Source: Nitrospirales bacterium (GTDB lineage: Bacteria; Nitrospirota; Nitrospiria; Nitrospirales; UBA8639). Taken from it: a DNA stretch of 64,000 nucleotides. Below are positions 36,595 to 45,305 of this stretch, piece after piece. The notes below the pieces were generated by a model. The model did not search any database, was not told the origin of the DNA, and was given only the letters and a program-made list of their open reading frames with translations. The stretch covers positions 1-64,000 of the forward strand of contig BQIW01000009.1 of the NCBI GenBank assembly GCA_021604105.1, in the 5' to 3' direction. Numbering within the stretch: the first letter of the stretch is position 1; each line of letters starts with the position of its first letter. A program made the translations under genes and the position numbers.

Positions 36595-37120
36595 CCCCCA
36601 GCAAGCTGGGAAGCATTTAAGATTTAGAAATTCAATTCCAGTTGTTTAGGATCATGTTGATGCTTGATATACCGACGAATGGCCTCAGCCGTGACGTTGC
36701 CTCCTACACTCCGGACAAAATAGCCATCGTTCCACAATTCTCCGCCCCACAATTGCTCCTTTGCCTCGGGAAACTCCTGAAAAACTATCCGAGCCGAAAT
36801 ACTTTTCAACCTCTGCACAACTTGAGCCGGACTATAGCGTGGGAGGACTGCAAGAAGTATATGTACATGATCGTCCAAGACTCCTTGGGTATCGATTTCA
36901 AATCCATACCGTTCAGCAATCTCCTGAAAAATCCTCTTCAACCGACGCGCCACTCGCTCACCCAGAACCATCCGACGATATTTAGGCACCCACACCACAT
37001 GTTACTTGAGATCGTAAACAGCGCCTCTGGTTCGTTTGAGACGCATGCATCGATGGATACCAAATTCAGCCCGCTCCGCGGGCTTGCTCCTTTCCTCCTC
37101 CCAGCAAGCTGGGAGGTATC
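36595..37120 (-). mobile_element. IS200/IS605-type element, decayed
   Basis: Hairpin sequence CCCAGCAAGCTGGG lies near both ends (about 36598-36611 and 37102-37115), as expected for the subterminal palindromes of IS200-family elements, with tnpA between and no tnpB. The exact ends cannot be fixed by eye. It appears to have truncated a reverse-strand gene to its right. Confidence 0.75.
36624..37046 (-). pseudogene. tnpA: IS200-type Y1 transposase (TnpA) with internal stop
   Basis: Read from ATG 37046 the frame gives MRLKRTRGAVYDLK, then TAA at 37002-37004, then HVVWVPKYRRMVLG and the rest of a Y1 transposase. HUH motif HVHILL and catalytic Tyr in AIRRYIKHQH are present. A Tyr codon is the likely original at the stop position. 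A GTG at 36998 could start an N-terminally shortened 124-residue version. The enzyme would move single-stranded copies using the hairpins, but this copy is probably dead. Confidence 0.8.
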
Positions 37121-37124
37121 CAAG

Positions 37125-37358
37125 AGCAATTTTTTATAAATTCTATTGGGAATGAGGTCATTTCGGAGAACATCAAGACGCAAACAGTCATCTTCCTTCT
37201 CAACTGAATTTTTTGCATCCTTCAGCATTGCCGCAACAAATTCATCAAAGTGTTGCGATAGAACATCTAGTGTAGCCAGAAGGATGTACATAGAGTCCTC
37301 TAATCCGTCTTGAGGAGAAAAATATTCTGCCAACTCTAACGCTTGAACATTCTAAAAA
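37125..37358 (-). pseudogene. Truncated hypothetical gene beside the IS200 copy
   Basis: The reverse strand encodes LELAEYFSPQDGLEDSMYIL, LATLDVLSQHFDEFVAAMLK, DAKNSVEKEDDCLRLDVLRN and DLIPNRIYKKLLLD before running into the IS. It looks like real acidic helical protein sequence cut at the 3' side by the insertion. The 5' end lacks a convincing start. Family unknown. Confidence 0.45.
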
Positions 37359-37389
37359 AACACTTGAATTAAATCCATCAAAGAATTAC

Positions 37390-38006
37390 GGTTCTGTCGG
37401 AAATAGCGTTCGTATCTAACCTATGCTCTCGGTTATCAGGATATTGTAGAAATGATGGCAGAACGAGACTTCTCTGTCGATCACAGCACCATCAACCGTT
37501 GGGTGCACATTATTCACCACAACTGGAAGCCGCCTTCAGGGGAAAGTAAAAGCGCTCTGGAGTTCGGTGGAGAAGGGATTGAAATTACATTAAGTTCAAA
37601 GGCCAGTGGACATATTATTATCGAGCAGTCGAAAAGCAAGGGCAGACGATTGATTTTCTCTTGACAGCCCCACGTGATACCAAAGCCACTTTTCGTATTT
37701 TGAAAAAAGCGATTGGCCAAAATGGTAAACCGAGTCTGGAGAATATTGATCAGAGCGGAGCCCATCAAGCGGGCTTGAAACAGTATAATCGAGACTATAA
37801 GAAACAAAGCAAAATCCGTCAGTGTAAATACCTGAATAATATCATTAAACAAGACCATCGCCGGATCAAGAGGCTCACGCGACCGACGTTAGGCTTCAAA
37901 ATTTTTTACGCCGCTCAACTGCCCTTGCAGGCATTGAAGTGGTGGCGCTGATCAGGAAAGGGCAGCTGAAAGGATCGGTTAAAAATGAGAAAAATCCGGC
38001 AGAACA
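37390..38006 (+). mobile_element. IS6-family insertion sequence remnant
   Basis: Imperfect terminal repeats (GGTTCTGTCGGAAA at the left, complement of TCCGGCAGAAC at the right) enclose a decayed transposase. Fragments in different frames read YALGYQDIVEMMAERDFSVD, STINRWVHI, FKGQWTYYYRAVEKQGQTID, FLLTAPRDTKATFRILKKAI, QHKYLNN-like and RRIKRLTRPTLGFK, which is the IS6/IS26 DDE transposase order. Several frameshifts and a stop separate them, and the DET catalytic segment is not intact. The copy is inactive. Confidence 0.75.
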
Positions 38007-38138
38007 GTTCTATACCCTCGCTGCGTAGTGCAGACACCCAATAGAGTCTTTTCGTCTTGGTGAAGTATTCGCGACAGAACCGTATATGTCGTCGGAACAG
38101 TTTGGACGAAGTTTTTTTCAATAATAAAAGAACTCATC

Positions 38139-39782
38139 ATGCCAATTTCTGATTGGTTACCCAGGGGATCCAGTACTCGCAAGCAACTTCGTGCCATTCT
38201 TGTATCTGAATTCTTTGCGCCCATTACCGAAGATGGTATCGACTATTCAGTCATCCAGGAACGAATCGACCGGGTTTACCCCAAACTCCTCACTTTGGGG
38301 CGTGAAGATCCTGAGGCCATTCGGTGGGCCATCATGCAAGAGCATTTTGGCGTGCCTGTTACTCACGGCTTGGACTATGAAGCCCACCAAACTCTGGTAA
38401 AGGTATTAGATGAAGTTGATGCATCGGGTGAAATATTGTTACGCATTGCCCTTGACGATCATGCTCATTTTCGTGACCGTGAAGCTGCGATGGGGTACTT
38501 GGCCGCCAGAAACCAACGGCATCTGGTTGAACCGCTGCTTCCTCTATTGCTCAAACCCTACGAAGGGGAAATTCGTGCTGCCGCCTTAGACGCCCTTGCC
38601 CGCTGCGAAGTCCAAGAAGCGTTGCCGATTGTGCAAGAGCTCTATAGTTACCGTGCGATTGCCAAAGTCCGAACTCCTTCTAGCCAGTTAGACGTCGAGG
38701 ACATCTCTCCCAAAAAACTCCTGCGTGGCCTTGTTAACCGGTTCCGGGAAGGAGTGGCCGCGCCCCACGATTGGCTCGGGCCCTGGCCAAAACTGCTCAA
38801 AGCCCGTGGACAACTCGGCGATACGACGGCCCTACGAGAGTTGATCATTGGAATGGACGATGAATACGGAGCGTCCGATTGTCGGGAAGGCCTCCATGCG
38901 TTAATCGGTCACCTGGGTGGATTGGGCAATGCGGTGTCCCTTCTTTGCAAAGACTCGCTGTTCGATACCCTAGAAGACCAGCTTCTCGAACTAGCCTGCC
39001 ACGACCCCGAAGAGGCGGTGGGCCGGTGGGCCAACGATCAATTAGCAGCCATGGATCCCGAAAAGTATGCGGAAAGAAGTCCGGGGTACCTCCATCAACA
39101 GGCACATGAATGGCTAGGGCAGACCTTTCAGGAGTGGCTGCCGAGTATTGATGACACTTATTGCCAGGTGTGCGATTGCTTTTTCCATCCAGATCAGTCG
39201 GTCATGGCACTCACCACGAATCATAGGATAGGCCTCTTTCGCAGAGACAGTCTGACCCCGTTTTATAGTTGGTCCCCACCGGAGACCACCAATATACATT
39301 ATGTGGATTTCCATCACTCAAACCCCCTCCTTCTCGTCGCGACAGGCATAGGATCCGATTGGGCAACGGAAGGCCAATTATATTTGATTGATTATGAGCG
39401 CAACGATACCCGGCCCCTGCTTGAAGAGTCGTGGGAAGTTCGCGCCTGTGGGTTTCTCAAGGATGGTCGCATCCGTGTGATTTTCGGAGGTCAGCATGAA
39501 GCAGACGAAAGATGTTACAAAGCCGACCTGGATCTCGGGAATGAACCGTGGCGTGCCCAGGAGCTCGACCCTCTTCCCACAACCACGGTGACGGATTGGT
39601 TTGTTGACCAACACCAAAAGAGTGGAAGCAACCAAGATTTTGAAGAATGGCAACAAGCGTACTCTGCGGGCCATGATCAACGTATGGTCGCTGCCCTGAA
39701 GGCATGGTTGGAGGATGACCGGGATGCGCTCAACAAGGGCCAAGAAATTCTATTTTCGTATACCCAAGCTTGGCGATCGTAA
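38139..39782 (+). CDS. HEAT-repeat protein with C-terminal propeller-like domain
   Basis: 547 residues. Helical HEAT-like repeats run from about 85 to 330 (LLRIALDDHAHFRDREAAMGYLA, HLVEPLLPLLLKPYEGEIRAAALDALAR, LHALIGHLGGLGNAVSLL, LLELACHDPEEAVGRWANDQLA). From about 345 there are beta strands with blade-like spacing (CQVCDCFFHPDQSVMALTTNHRIGLFRRDS, PLLLVATGIGSDWATEGQLYLIDYERN, RACGFLKDGRIRVIFGG). Such two-part scaffolds bind other proteins. No catalytic motif and no signal peptide. It stands alone between IS debris and the hypothetical gene at 39959, and has a weak ribosome site. Confidence 0.65.
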   Translation: MPISDWLPRGSSTRKQLRAILVSEFFAPITEDGIDYSVIQERIDRVYPKLLTLGREDPEAIRWAIMQEHFGVPVTHGLDYEAHQTLVKVLDEVDASGEILLRIALDDHAHFRDREAAMGYLAARNQRHLVEPLLPLLLKPYEGEIRAAALDALARCEVQEALPIVQELYSYRAIAKVRTPSSQLDVEDISPKKLLRGLVNRFREGVAAPHDWLGPWPKLLKARGQLGDTTALRELIIGMDDEYGASDCREGLHALIGHLGGLGNAVSLLCKDSLFDTLEDQLLELACHDPEEAVGRWANDQLAAMDPEKYAERSPGYLHQQAHEWLGQTFQEWLPSIDDTYCQVCDCFFHPDQSVMALTTNHRIGLFRRDSLTPFYSWSPPETTNIHYVDFHHSNPLLLVATGIGSDWATEGQLYLIDYERNDTRPLLEESWEVRACGFLKDGRIRVIFGGQHEADERCYKADLDLGNEPWRAQELDPLPTTTVTDWFVDQHQKSGSNQDFEEWQQAYSAGHDQRMVAALKAWLEDDRDALNKGQEILFSYTQAWRS

Positions 39783-39792
39783 TCACTGTTTA

Positions 39793-39843
39793 ATGGGTAT
39801 GGTGGGACTCGAACCCATTACCTCTCTATTGAATTTACCAGCG
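39793..39843 (-). other. tRNA 3'-end-like fragment
   Basis: The reverse strand contains TGGGTTCGAGTCCCACCAT followed by ACCCA, i.e. a T-loop, the 3' T-stem and an acceptor-like strand, without a 5' half. It shares 19 bases with the T-arm of the tRNA at 20406-20498. It may be an attachment scar of a lost island. Confidence 0.45.
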
Positions 39844-39958
39844 TCTCCTCCCTGCGGATGTTTACTTTCTCGTGCCCAATGCATTTGCTGATTACTTTTG
39901 GTGGGACATTGTCTATAATCCTCTTACCATTTACTAACTCCTTTATTGTGTCCCTCCA

Positions 39959-40423
39959 ATGGGAAAACTCAACAAAGACCATAGCCAAGGTCCTTCGAAT
40001 CTAAATTCTCGCAAGAACAAGACTTCCGCATCTGACCCTGCTAAATCCCAAACTCCAACAGTCTCTCGATATGATCAAGAGTTCATAGATACCCTCAAAA
40101 AGTTCTATGGTAAAAAAGGCTGTGAGCAACATCTGAGGAATCTAGAAGCAGAAAATGCCGGGGGCTGCCTCGTGCACAACCAACCCCTGGAGAAAGGAAC
40201 AGCTGCAGTGGTGTATGGATATCTAAGTGGCGCTCCGGGTTCGGCGTTTGGAACAAGTAAAAAGGACCGGTTAATAAGGATCTTTCACTTTCCTTTGGCA
40301 AATTCAGTGGAAATGGGCGGCTGTTGTATAGAGGAAAACAGCCCATGTGAAACGGATGTCCTCTATTGTCCTTCCTGTCGCGCCGCAGAGGATATTTGGG
40401 TTAAGGATCGAAGTCATAAATAA
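39959..40423 (+). CDS. Hypothetical cysteine-rich protein
   Basis: 154 residues. The first 40 are polar and disordered (basic, Ser/Pro-rich). The body has DQEFIDTLKKFYGKKGCEQHLRNLEAENAGGCLVH and ends with CCIEENSPCETDVLYCPSCRAAED; the Cys pairs suggest zinc binding. No ribosome site is obvious and no family is recognised. It precedes the oligopeptidase gene by 83 bp. Confidence 0.5.
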   Translation: MGKLNKDHSQGPSNLNSRKNKTSASDPAKSQTPTVSRYDQEFIDTLKKFYGKKGCEQHLRNLEAENAGGCLVHNQPLEKGTAAVVYGYLSGAPGSAFGTSKKDRLIRIFHFPLANSVEMGGCCIEENSPCETDVLYCPSCRAAEDIWVKDRSHK

Positions 40424-40506
40424 CTAACCTCCACAGAAAATATGGTTTTCATAAACACATACTCATCTCCCCCTGCAGAAATTTGACTACCCAATAAGGA
40501 GCACAC

Positions 40507-42270
40507 ATGTCAAAGACTCTTCCATCCTGGGACCTTCAAGGTCTCTTGGGCCATCCCACTCAAGACTTCAAGCGGATTACCAAAAGACTTGACTCCCTTA
40601 TTTCCGAACTGGAGGCTGTACGACCGCAGTTATCACCCGATATCTCCGCTACCCGGTTCAAGAAAATCTGGGAGCAATATGAAACCGTCACCGAGCACAT
40701 GACGAGGTTGCGAGCTTTTTCGTTTTTATGGTTTTCAGAAAATACGAAAAATCAAGAAGCCAGGGCGTTTGACACTCAAGTACGAAACAGACTGACAGAC
40801 TGTTCCAATCGGCTGGTGTTTCTCGACCTCTGGTGGCAAAGCCTCGATCCCACCAACGCGGCGCGGCTGACCGCAAAAGCCGAGCGGTTTCGGTATCATC
40901 TGGAGACCCTGACTCGATTCACACCGCATACCTTGAGTGAATCTGAAGAACGGATTTTAACTATTAAGAGTACGACCGGTCGCCAGGCTCTCGAAACATT
41001 GTATGGCGTCACTACGAATAGCTTGACATTTCCCCTGAAAATAAAAGGCCGGACGACCCATCTGACCCGCGAACAACTCATGGGATATGTCCGGCATCCC
41101 TTGGCTTCGGTTCGTCGAGGAGCCTACCACGCACTATTCAAGGTCTATGGTGAACACCGGGATGTCCTTGGAGAAATGTATAAGAGCCTGGTTCAGGATT
41201 GGGGAAATGAAGGCCTCACCTTGCGGCATTACGCTTCTCCTATGGCCGTGCGCAATGTCACCAATGATGTCCCCGAAAAAGCCGTTGATGCTCTGCTCAA
41301 AACCTGCCGAAAGAATGCCGTTATTTTCCAGGAATATTTTCGTTTAAAGGCACGGCTACTGAAGATCAAACAGTTTCAACGTTTCGATTTATATGCTCCC
41401 TTCGCGGCGAAGAAATCAAAATACTCCTTTGCCAGGGCGAAAGAGCTGGTGATGGAAGCGTATCAAGCCTTTTCACCGGAATTGGCCCAACGGGCGAAGC
41501 GGGTTCTTGAAGAGAATCACCTTGATGCTGCGATTCGACCCGGGAAAATGGGCGGGGCTTTTTGCTATAGCGTGCTCCCCACGCAGACTCCTTATGTCCT
41601 GGTGAATTTCACCGGCGAGCCCCGTGATGTTTCGACCTTGGCGCATGAACTGGGTCATGCCGTCCACGCGATGATGGCAAAGGAGCATTCCATCTTCACG
41701 TTTCATTCGTCGCTTCCTCTTGCGGAAACGGCCTCTGTCTTTGGCGAGCACCTCCTTTCGGATTTGCTTCTCCAACAGGAAAAGGACCCGAAGGTCAGGG
41801 CGGGGCTCCTTGTCGATCAACTCGACGATGCGTATGCCACCATTATGCGACAGGCCTACTTTGTTCAATTTGAACGGGAAGCCCATCACATGGTTCAACA
41901 AGGCGCGACCGTCGATGCGCTCGCTCAAACCTACCTGAGCCTCCTTCGGGAGCAGTTCGGGCCTCGCTTCCCCGTGGACAAGGAGTTTCAATGGGAATGG
42001 CTCGCCATTCCTCATATCTTTGCCAGTCCGTTTTATTGCTACGCCTATAGCTTTGGGAGTCTATTAGTCCTGTCGTTGTTTCAACGCTACCAATCAGAAG
42101 GGCCCTCGTTCGTCCCCCGATATCTACAATTGCTGTCAGGTGGTGGATCCGCCAGTCCTCAAGACCTGCTCAAACCCCTACAGGTAGATATCAACTCCAC
42201 GGCATTCTGGCAGGCGGGATTTACACGGATCCATGGGCTGGTTAACGAATTGGAACGAAGTATGCCGTGA
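40507..42270 (+). CDS. pepF: M3-family oligoendopeptidase
   Basis: 587 residues after AAGGAGC, matching PepF/M3B oligopeptidases, cytoplasmic zinc enzymes that cut short peptides. The zinc site is LAHELGHAVHAMM (HELGH near residue 381), with the third ligand Glu in LAETASVFGEHLLSD about 25 residues later. The helical N-terminal half (SRLRAFSFLWFSENTKNQEARAFDT-like) caps the channel. Late aromatic segment FASPFYCYAYSFGSLLVLSLF is also typical. A stand-alone gene. Confidence 0.92.
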   Translation: MSKTLPSWDLQGLLGHPTQDFKRITKRLDSLISELEAVRPQLSPDISATRFKKIWEQYETVTEHMTRLRAFSFLWFSENTKNQEARAFDTQVRNRLTDCSNRLVFLDLWWQSLDPTNAARLTAKAERFRYHLETLTRFTPHTLSESEERILTIKSTTGRQALETLYGVTTNSLTFPLKIKGRTTHLTREQLMGYVRHPLASVRRGAYHALFKVYGEHRDVLGEMYKSLVQDWGNEGLTLRHYASPMAVRNVTNDVPEKAVDALLKTCRKNAVIFQEYFRLKARLLKIKQFQRFDLYAPFAAKKSKYSFARAKELVMEAYQAFSPELAQRAKRVLEENHLDAAIRPGKMGGAFCYSVLPTQTPYVLVNFTGEPRDVSTLAHELGHAVHAMMAKEHSIFTFHSSLPLAETASVFGEHLLSDLLLQQEKDPKVRAGLLVDQLDDAYATIMRQAYFVQFEREAHHMVQQGATVDALAQTYLSLLREQFGPRFPVDKEFQWEWLAIPHIFASPFYCYAYSFGSLLVLSLFQRYQSEGPSFVPRYLQLLSGGGSASPQDLLKPLQVDINSTAFWQAGFTRIHGLVNELERSMP

Positions 42271-42378
42271 AGGATTGATCTCCAAACGGATTAAACCGGT
42301 GGGAGAAAACCAAAATCAGTGTTGGCGGAGTGGCCACCCATATGGAAGGTGGCTGAACCGGGCAACATCCGGTATTGT

Positions 42379-42807
42379 CTAGAAAATTCCAGCCTGGCGC
42401 TGGAGCCACCGGATATATCCAATAATCTGCGTAACGTCATCTGCAGTCACGCCTTCGATCTTCGGCATGTTCCCGAATTTCCAATGGTGGGCTTTGACCC
42501 CTTGAGCCGCAGCCCGCTGAAAAGCGAAATCCGCATGGTGACTGGGCTCATAGATTTTATGCACCAAGGGGGGACCTTGAGCTGTTCCCACGGCCTGCAC
42601 TCCATGGCAAGGGGAACAAAATGCATTGAATTTTTTTTCGCCCTCTTTGAATTCTGTTGGCAGATCTTTCTCGACCGATACTTGGGCGATGGTTGCAGGA
42701 GGCGAGGATTCCCCCGCACTCGTCCCATTCTCAGAGCATCCAACAACAAACCAACAAAGAACCCCTGCCACACCTCTGAGAATTATTCGTCTTGGTTGCT
42801 TGTTCAT
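42379..42807 (-). CDS. Lipoprotein c-type cytochrome
   Basis: About 142 residues from ATG 42807 (AAGGAACG upstream). The signal peptide ends in a lipobox (FVVGC), so it is lipid-anchored outside the inner membrane. The heme site CSPCH is near residue 65 and a distal Met lies in FGNMPKIEGVTADDVTQIIGYIRWLQ, a class I mono-heme fold. It would carry electrons in the periplasm, for instance to a terminal oxidase; the partner is not visible here. Convergent with pepF and 57 bp downstream of queC. Confidence 0.85.
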   Translation of the reverse strand: MNKQPRRIILRGVAGVLCWFVVGCSENGTSAGESSPPATIAQVSVEKDLPTEFKEGEKKFNAFCSPCHGVQAVGTAQGPPLVHKIYEPSHHADFAFQRAAAQGVKAHHWKFGNMPKIEGVTADDVTQIIGYIRWLQRQAGIF

Positions 42808-42864
42808 GTCCACGTTCCTTTATACCAGACTCGATCGCAATCAGACGAGGCCACGGCCCCAAAT

Positions 42865-43545
42865 TTATCCGGCGAATAGCGGATCAGAAAGTTGTGCCTC
42901 CTTAAATCCTTCTTGACGAATCATGCAACTATCACAATGGCCGCACGGTTGGTTTTGTAAACCTGGATTATAACAACTATTGGTCCATTGAAAAGGCACC
43001 CCTAAGGCATGGCCTTTTTGAATTATCTCACGTTTGGTCAAAAAAAGTAGCGGGGCGAGAATGTCGACCGGTTGGCCTTCCAATCCCATTCGGGTGCCAA
43101 GACGAGCCACTTCCTTGAAGGCTTGAATAAATTCCGGCCGACAATCCGGATAACCGGAATAGTCACGAATATTGGCCCCAAAAAATATGCTGGAGGCACC
43201 CAACACCTCGGCATAGGCCAGCGCCAGACTCAAGAAAATGGTATTCCTGGCTGGAACATAGGTGACGGGAATCTGCTGTTCACGATCCCGTGCAGTGCGA
43301 TTGGTGGGGACAGGAATCTGATCGGTTAGCGCGGATCCACCAAAGACTCGCAAGGCCAATTGAATAATTTTGTGTTCTTTGACCTCAAGATATTCAGAAA
43401 TTTTTTGCGCACATTCGATTTCCGTTCGATGGCGTTGCCCATAATCAATAGTCAAGAAATACAGCTCATATCCTTCTGATTTGGCAATGGCAGCGGTCAC
43501 CGTTGAATCCAACCCGCCACTTGCCAGAACAACAATCTTTGACAT
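42865..43545 (-). CDS. queC: 7-cyano-7-deazaguanine synthase
   Basis: 226 residues. QueC converts 7-carboxy-7-deazaguanine to preQ0 with ATP and ammonia, a step of queuosine biosynthesis. The PP-loop VLASGGLDSTVTAAIA is at residues 6-21, TYVPARNTIFLSLALAYAE in the middle, and a zinc site WTNSCYNPGLQNQPCGHCDSC at about 187-207. No other que genes are within the window. The frame is intact. Confidence 0.95.
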   Translation of the reverse strand: MSKIVVLASGGLDSTVTAAIAKSEGYELYFLTIDYGQRHRTEIECAQKISEYLEVKEHKIIQLALRVFGGSALTDQIPVPTNRTARDREQQIPVTYVPARNTIFLSLALAYAEVLGASSIFFGANIRDYSGYPDCRPEFIQAFKEVARLGTRMGLEGQPVDILAPLLFLTKREIIQKGHALGVPFQWTNSCYNPGLQNQPCGHCDSCMIRQEGFKEAQLSDPLFAG

Positions 43546-43748
43546 GAGCTTCCGAAGGCCGTCCTTAAACCCTTTTTCTCCCGCCTATCAGATGGATCTG
43601 GATTTTTTTGTAAAGGAATGATCGGTCACAGGCTCAAGTGTTGGTGGTAGGACCGTTGAAGGCAAAAAACACCATTGCCAAAATGGATGGGTGTATGCCA
43701 ATCCCAGCTAGACACGGTGAAAGAACGGAAGCGGCGAACCTGATGATA

Positions 43749-44264
43749 TTATTGCCGCTGTTCCGATCGTTCGATCTTTTCCATCAGTTCACGTTTGGAC
43801 TTACACTCGACGCATAAACGGGCAAACGGAAGCGCTTGCAAACGCTTTTCATTGATCTCTCCGCCACATTCCGCGCACACCCCATAGGTGCCTTCTTCCA
43901 AACTTTCCAACGCATCATCAATCAATTGTCGTTCACGGTTTCGCATTTCCTGAAGTGAAATACCCATTTCTCGATCCAAGTCCACCAGCGCCTGGTCCCC
44001 ACTATCCATGGCCGCTTCCAGCCGACGTTGTTGTTCTTCTGTCACTGATTGTCCAAGCTGTTGCTTGATTTCTTGAATCAGCGCTTCTCGTTTCGCCAAA
44101 AGAATTTCCTTTAACGCGACATGACGATCTTCGGTTGGAGCTTTCGACGGCTTCCGCGAAGCGGGGGTTGGGGAAGTGGCTTTTGATGGGCCTTTTGCCG
44201 CGACTTTTTTTGTCCCGGCGGAGGCGGTCGTTTTCGTGTCTTTCTTCGCTGGTCTTTCGGCCAT
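43749..44264 (-). CDS. DksA/TraR-type zinc-finger protein
   Basis: 171 residues. A lysine/alanine-rich disordered N-terminus (residues 1-45) is followed by an antiparallel helical hairpin (about 50-125: LLAKREALIQEIKQQLGQSV...MGISLQEMRNRERQLIDDALESLEEGTYGVC) and the C4 finger CAEC...CVEC. DksA-like proteins reach into the RNA polymerase secondary channel to tune transcription, often with ppGpp. The hairpin tip carries DLDREMGIS rather than the classical DxxDxA, so activity may differ from DksA. Single gene. Confidence 0.85.
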   Translation of the reverse strand: MAERPAKKDTKTTASAGTKKVAAKGPSKATSPTPASRKPSKAPTEDRHVALKEILLAKREALIQEIKQQLGQSVTEEQQRRLEAAMDSGDQALVDLDREMGISLQEMRNRERQLIDDALESLEEGTYGVCAECGGEINEKRLQALPFARLCVECKSKRELMEKIERSEQRQ

Positions 44265-44376
44265 ACTACATTCCTTTCTTCCTTCGACAGTTAACTATTT
44301 TCTCATTAGACAGGAGGATCAGTTAGGGCATCTTCCCCGTAGCATCATGCGGTCATATTATAAGTCATATACTTAC

Positions 44377-44889
44377 TCAATAGGTAATTAGGGAATGAAT
44401 GTCACACCCGTTCAATTTGTTTCGTCCATCGAGCTTCAGCAATTCGACCAAAAATAACACGCCAGCAATATCTCCACCCAATTGCCGAATCAGGTGAACG
44501 GTAGCCCCGGCCGTCCCTCCAGTGGCAAGGAGATCATCAACCACCAGTACTCGCTCTCCCTTTTGAATCGCATCACGGTGAATCGCTAATGTCGTCGAGC
44601 CATACTCTAAATTATAATTGACTTCAAACACATCGGCCGGCAATTTGCCAGGCTTCCGAACAGGAACAAAGCCGGCTTTCAAGTGATAGGCCAATGGGCT
44701 TCCCAAAATAAATCCCCGCGATTCAATTCCAACCACTCTGGTAATACCGGCATCCTGATAGTGACGAATGCACTCATCGATGATAGAACGAAAACAAACA
44801 GGATTATTTAATAAGGGCGTAATATCGTAAAAAAGGATACCGGGCTTAGGAAAATCCGGAACCTCACGAATATGTGCTTTATAGTTCAT
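44377..44889 (-). CDS. apt: Adenine phosphoribosyltransferase
   Basis: 170 residues, normal length. It salvages adenine to AMP using PRPP. MNYKAHIREVPDFPKPGILFYDITPLL at the start and GIESRGFILGSPLAYHL are family signatures. The PRPP loop VLVVDDLLATGGTAGATV lies near residue 114. Cytoplasmic. Lies 83 bp after the acylphosphatase gene on the same strand, so it may share its transcript. Confidence 0.95.
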   Translation of the reverse strand: MNYKAHIREVPDFPKPGILFYDITPLLNNPVCFRSIIDECIRHYQDAGITRVVGIESRGFILGSPLAYHLKAGFVPVRKPGKLPADVFEVNYNLEYGSTTLAIHRDAIQKGERVLVVDDLLATGGTAGATVHLIRQLGGDIAGVLFLVELLKLDGRNKLNGCDIHSLITY

Positions 44890-44972
44890 GAAATAACGAC
44901 TCGATTTTGATGAGGACCATGAATGATTCGTTTTTGAGATCGGAAGTACGCAATCCGCATTGCCCCCATCCC

Positions 44973-45299
44973 TTACAGATAAGTACGAAGGATATGGAAC
45001 CCTTCAGTTTGCCTGTTTGGGTCTTTCCAGTCAACCGTAACCTGAAGAACTTGAGAGAGCGGAGGCCCTTGGTGAATGGCTTCAAGTAAGGCATGAACAG
45101 ACGATTGAGGCCCTTCAACTTCCAATTCGACTCCTCCGTCAGCACGGTTTCGCACCCAACCATGCAATGACCTTTTGTTGGCCTCCATTTGCACAAACGC
45201 TCGAAACCCGACTCCTTGAACTTTCCCACTAACACAGGCATGAGCCCTGGTAATCGCTTCCCTTTGCTCTTCCACCTTATCCGATCTCTCCCCTTTCAC
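44973..45299 (-). CDS. acyP: Acylphosphatase
   Basis: Up to 108 residues, of which the last 90 form the acylphosphatase fold; it hydrolyses acyl phosphates. Substrate loop SGKVQGVGFRAFVQ with the catalytic Arg, and the Asn in GWVRNRADGGVELEVEG, are both present. The start is uncertain: GTG 45299, or a GTG at 45275 that follows GGGGAGAG. It is 6 bp from the hemY stop on the same strand. Confidence 0.88.
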   Translation of the reverse strand: MKGERSDKVEEQREAITRAHACVSGKVQGVGFRAFVQMEANKRSLHGWVRNRADGGVELEVEGPQSSVHALLEAIHQGPPLSQVLQVTVDWKDPNRQTEGFHILRTYL

Positions 45300-45305
45300 T
45301 GGATT

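Noticed and set aside
36642..37139. Forward 165-codon frame over the IS200 copy
   Set aside because: Antisense to a recognisable transposase; no own motif or ribosome site.
41473..42015. Reverse 180-codon frame in the oligopeptidase gene
   Set aside because: Antisense to the conserved zinc-site region of pepF.
44879..45241. Overlapping 120-codon reverse frame near acyP
   Set aside because: Out-of-frame shadow of the acylphosphatase gene.
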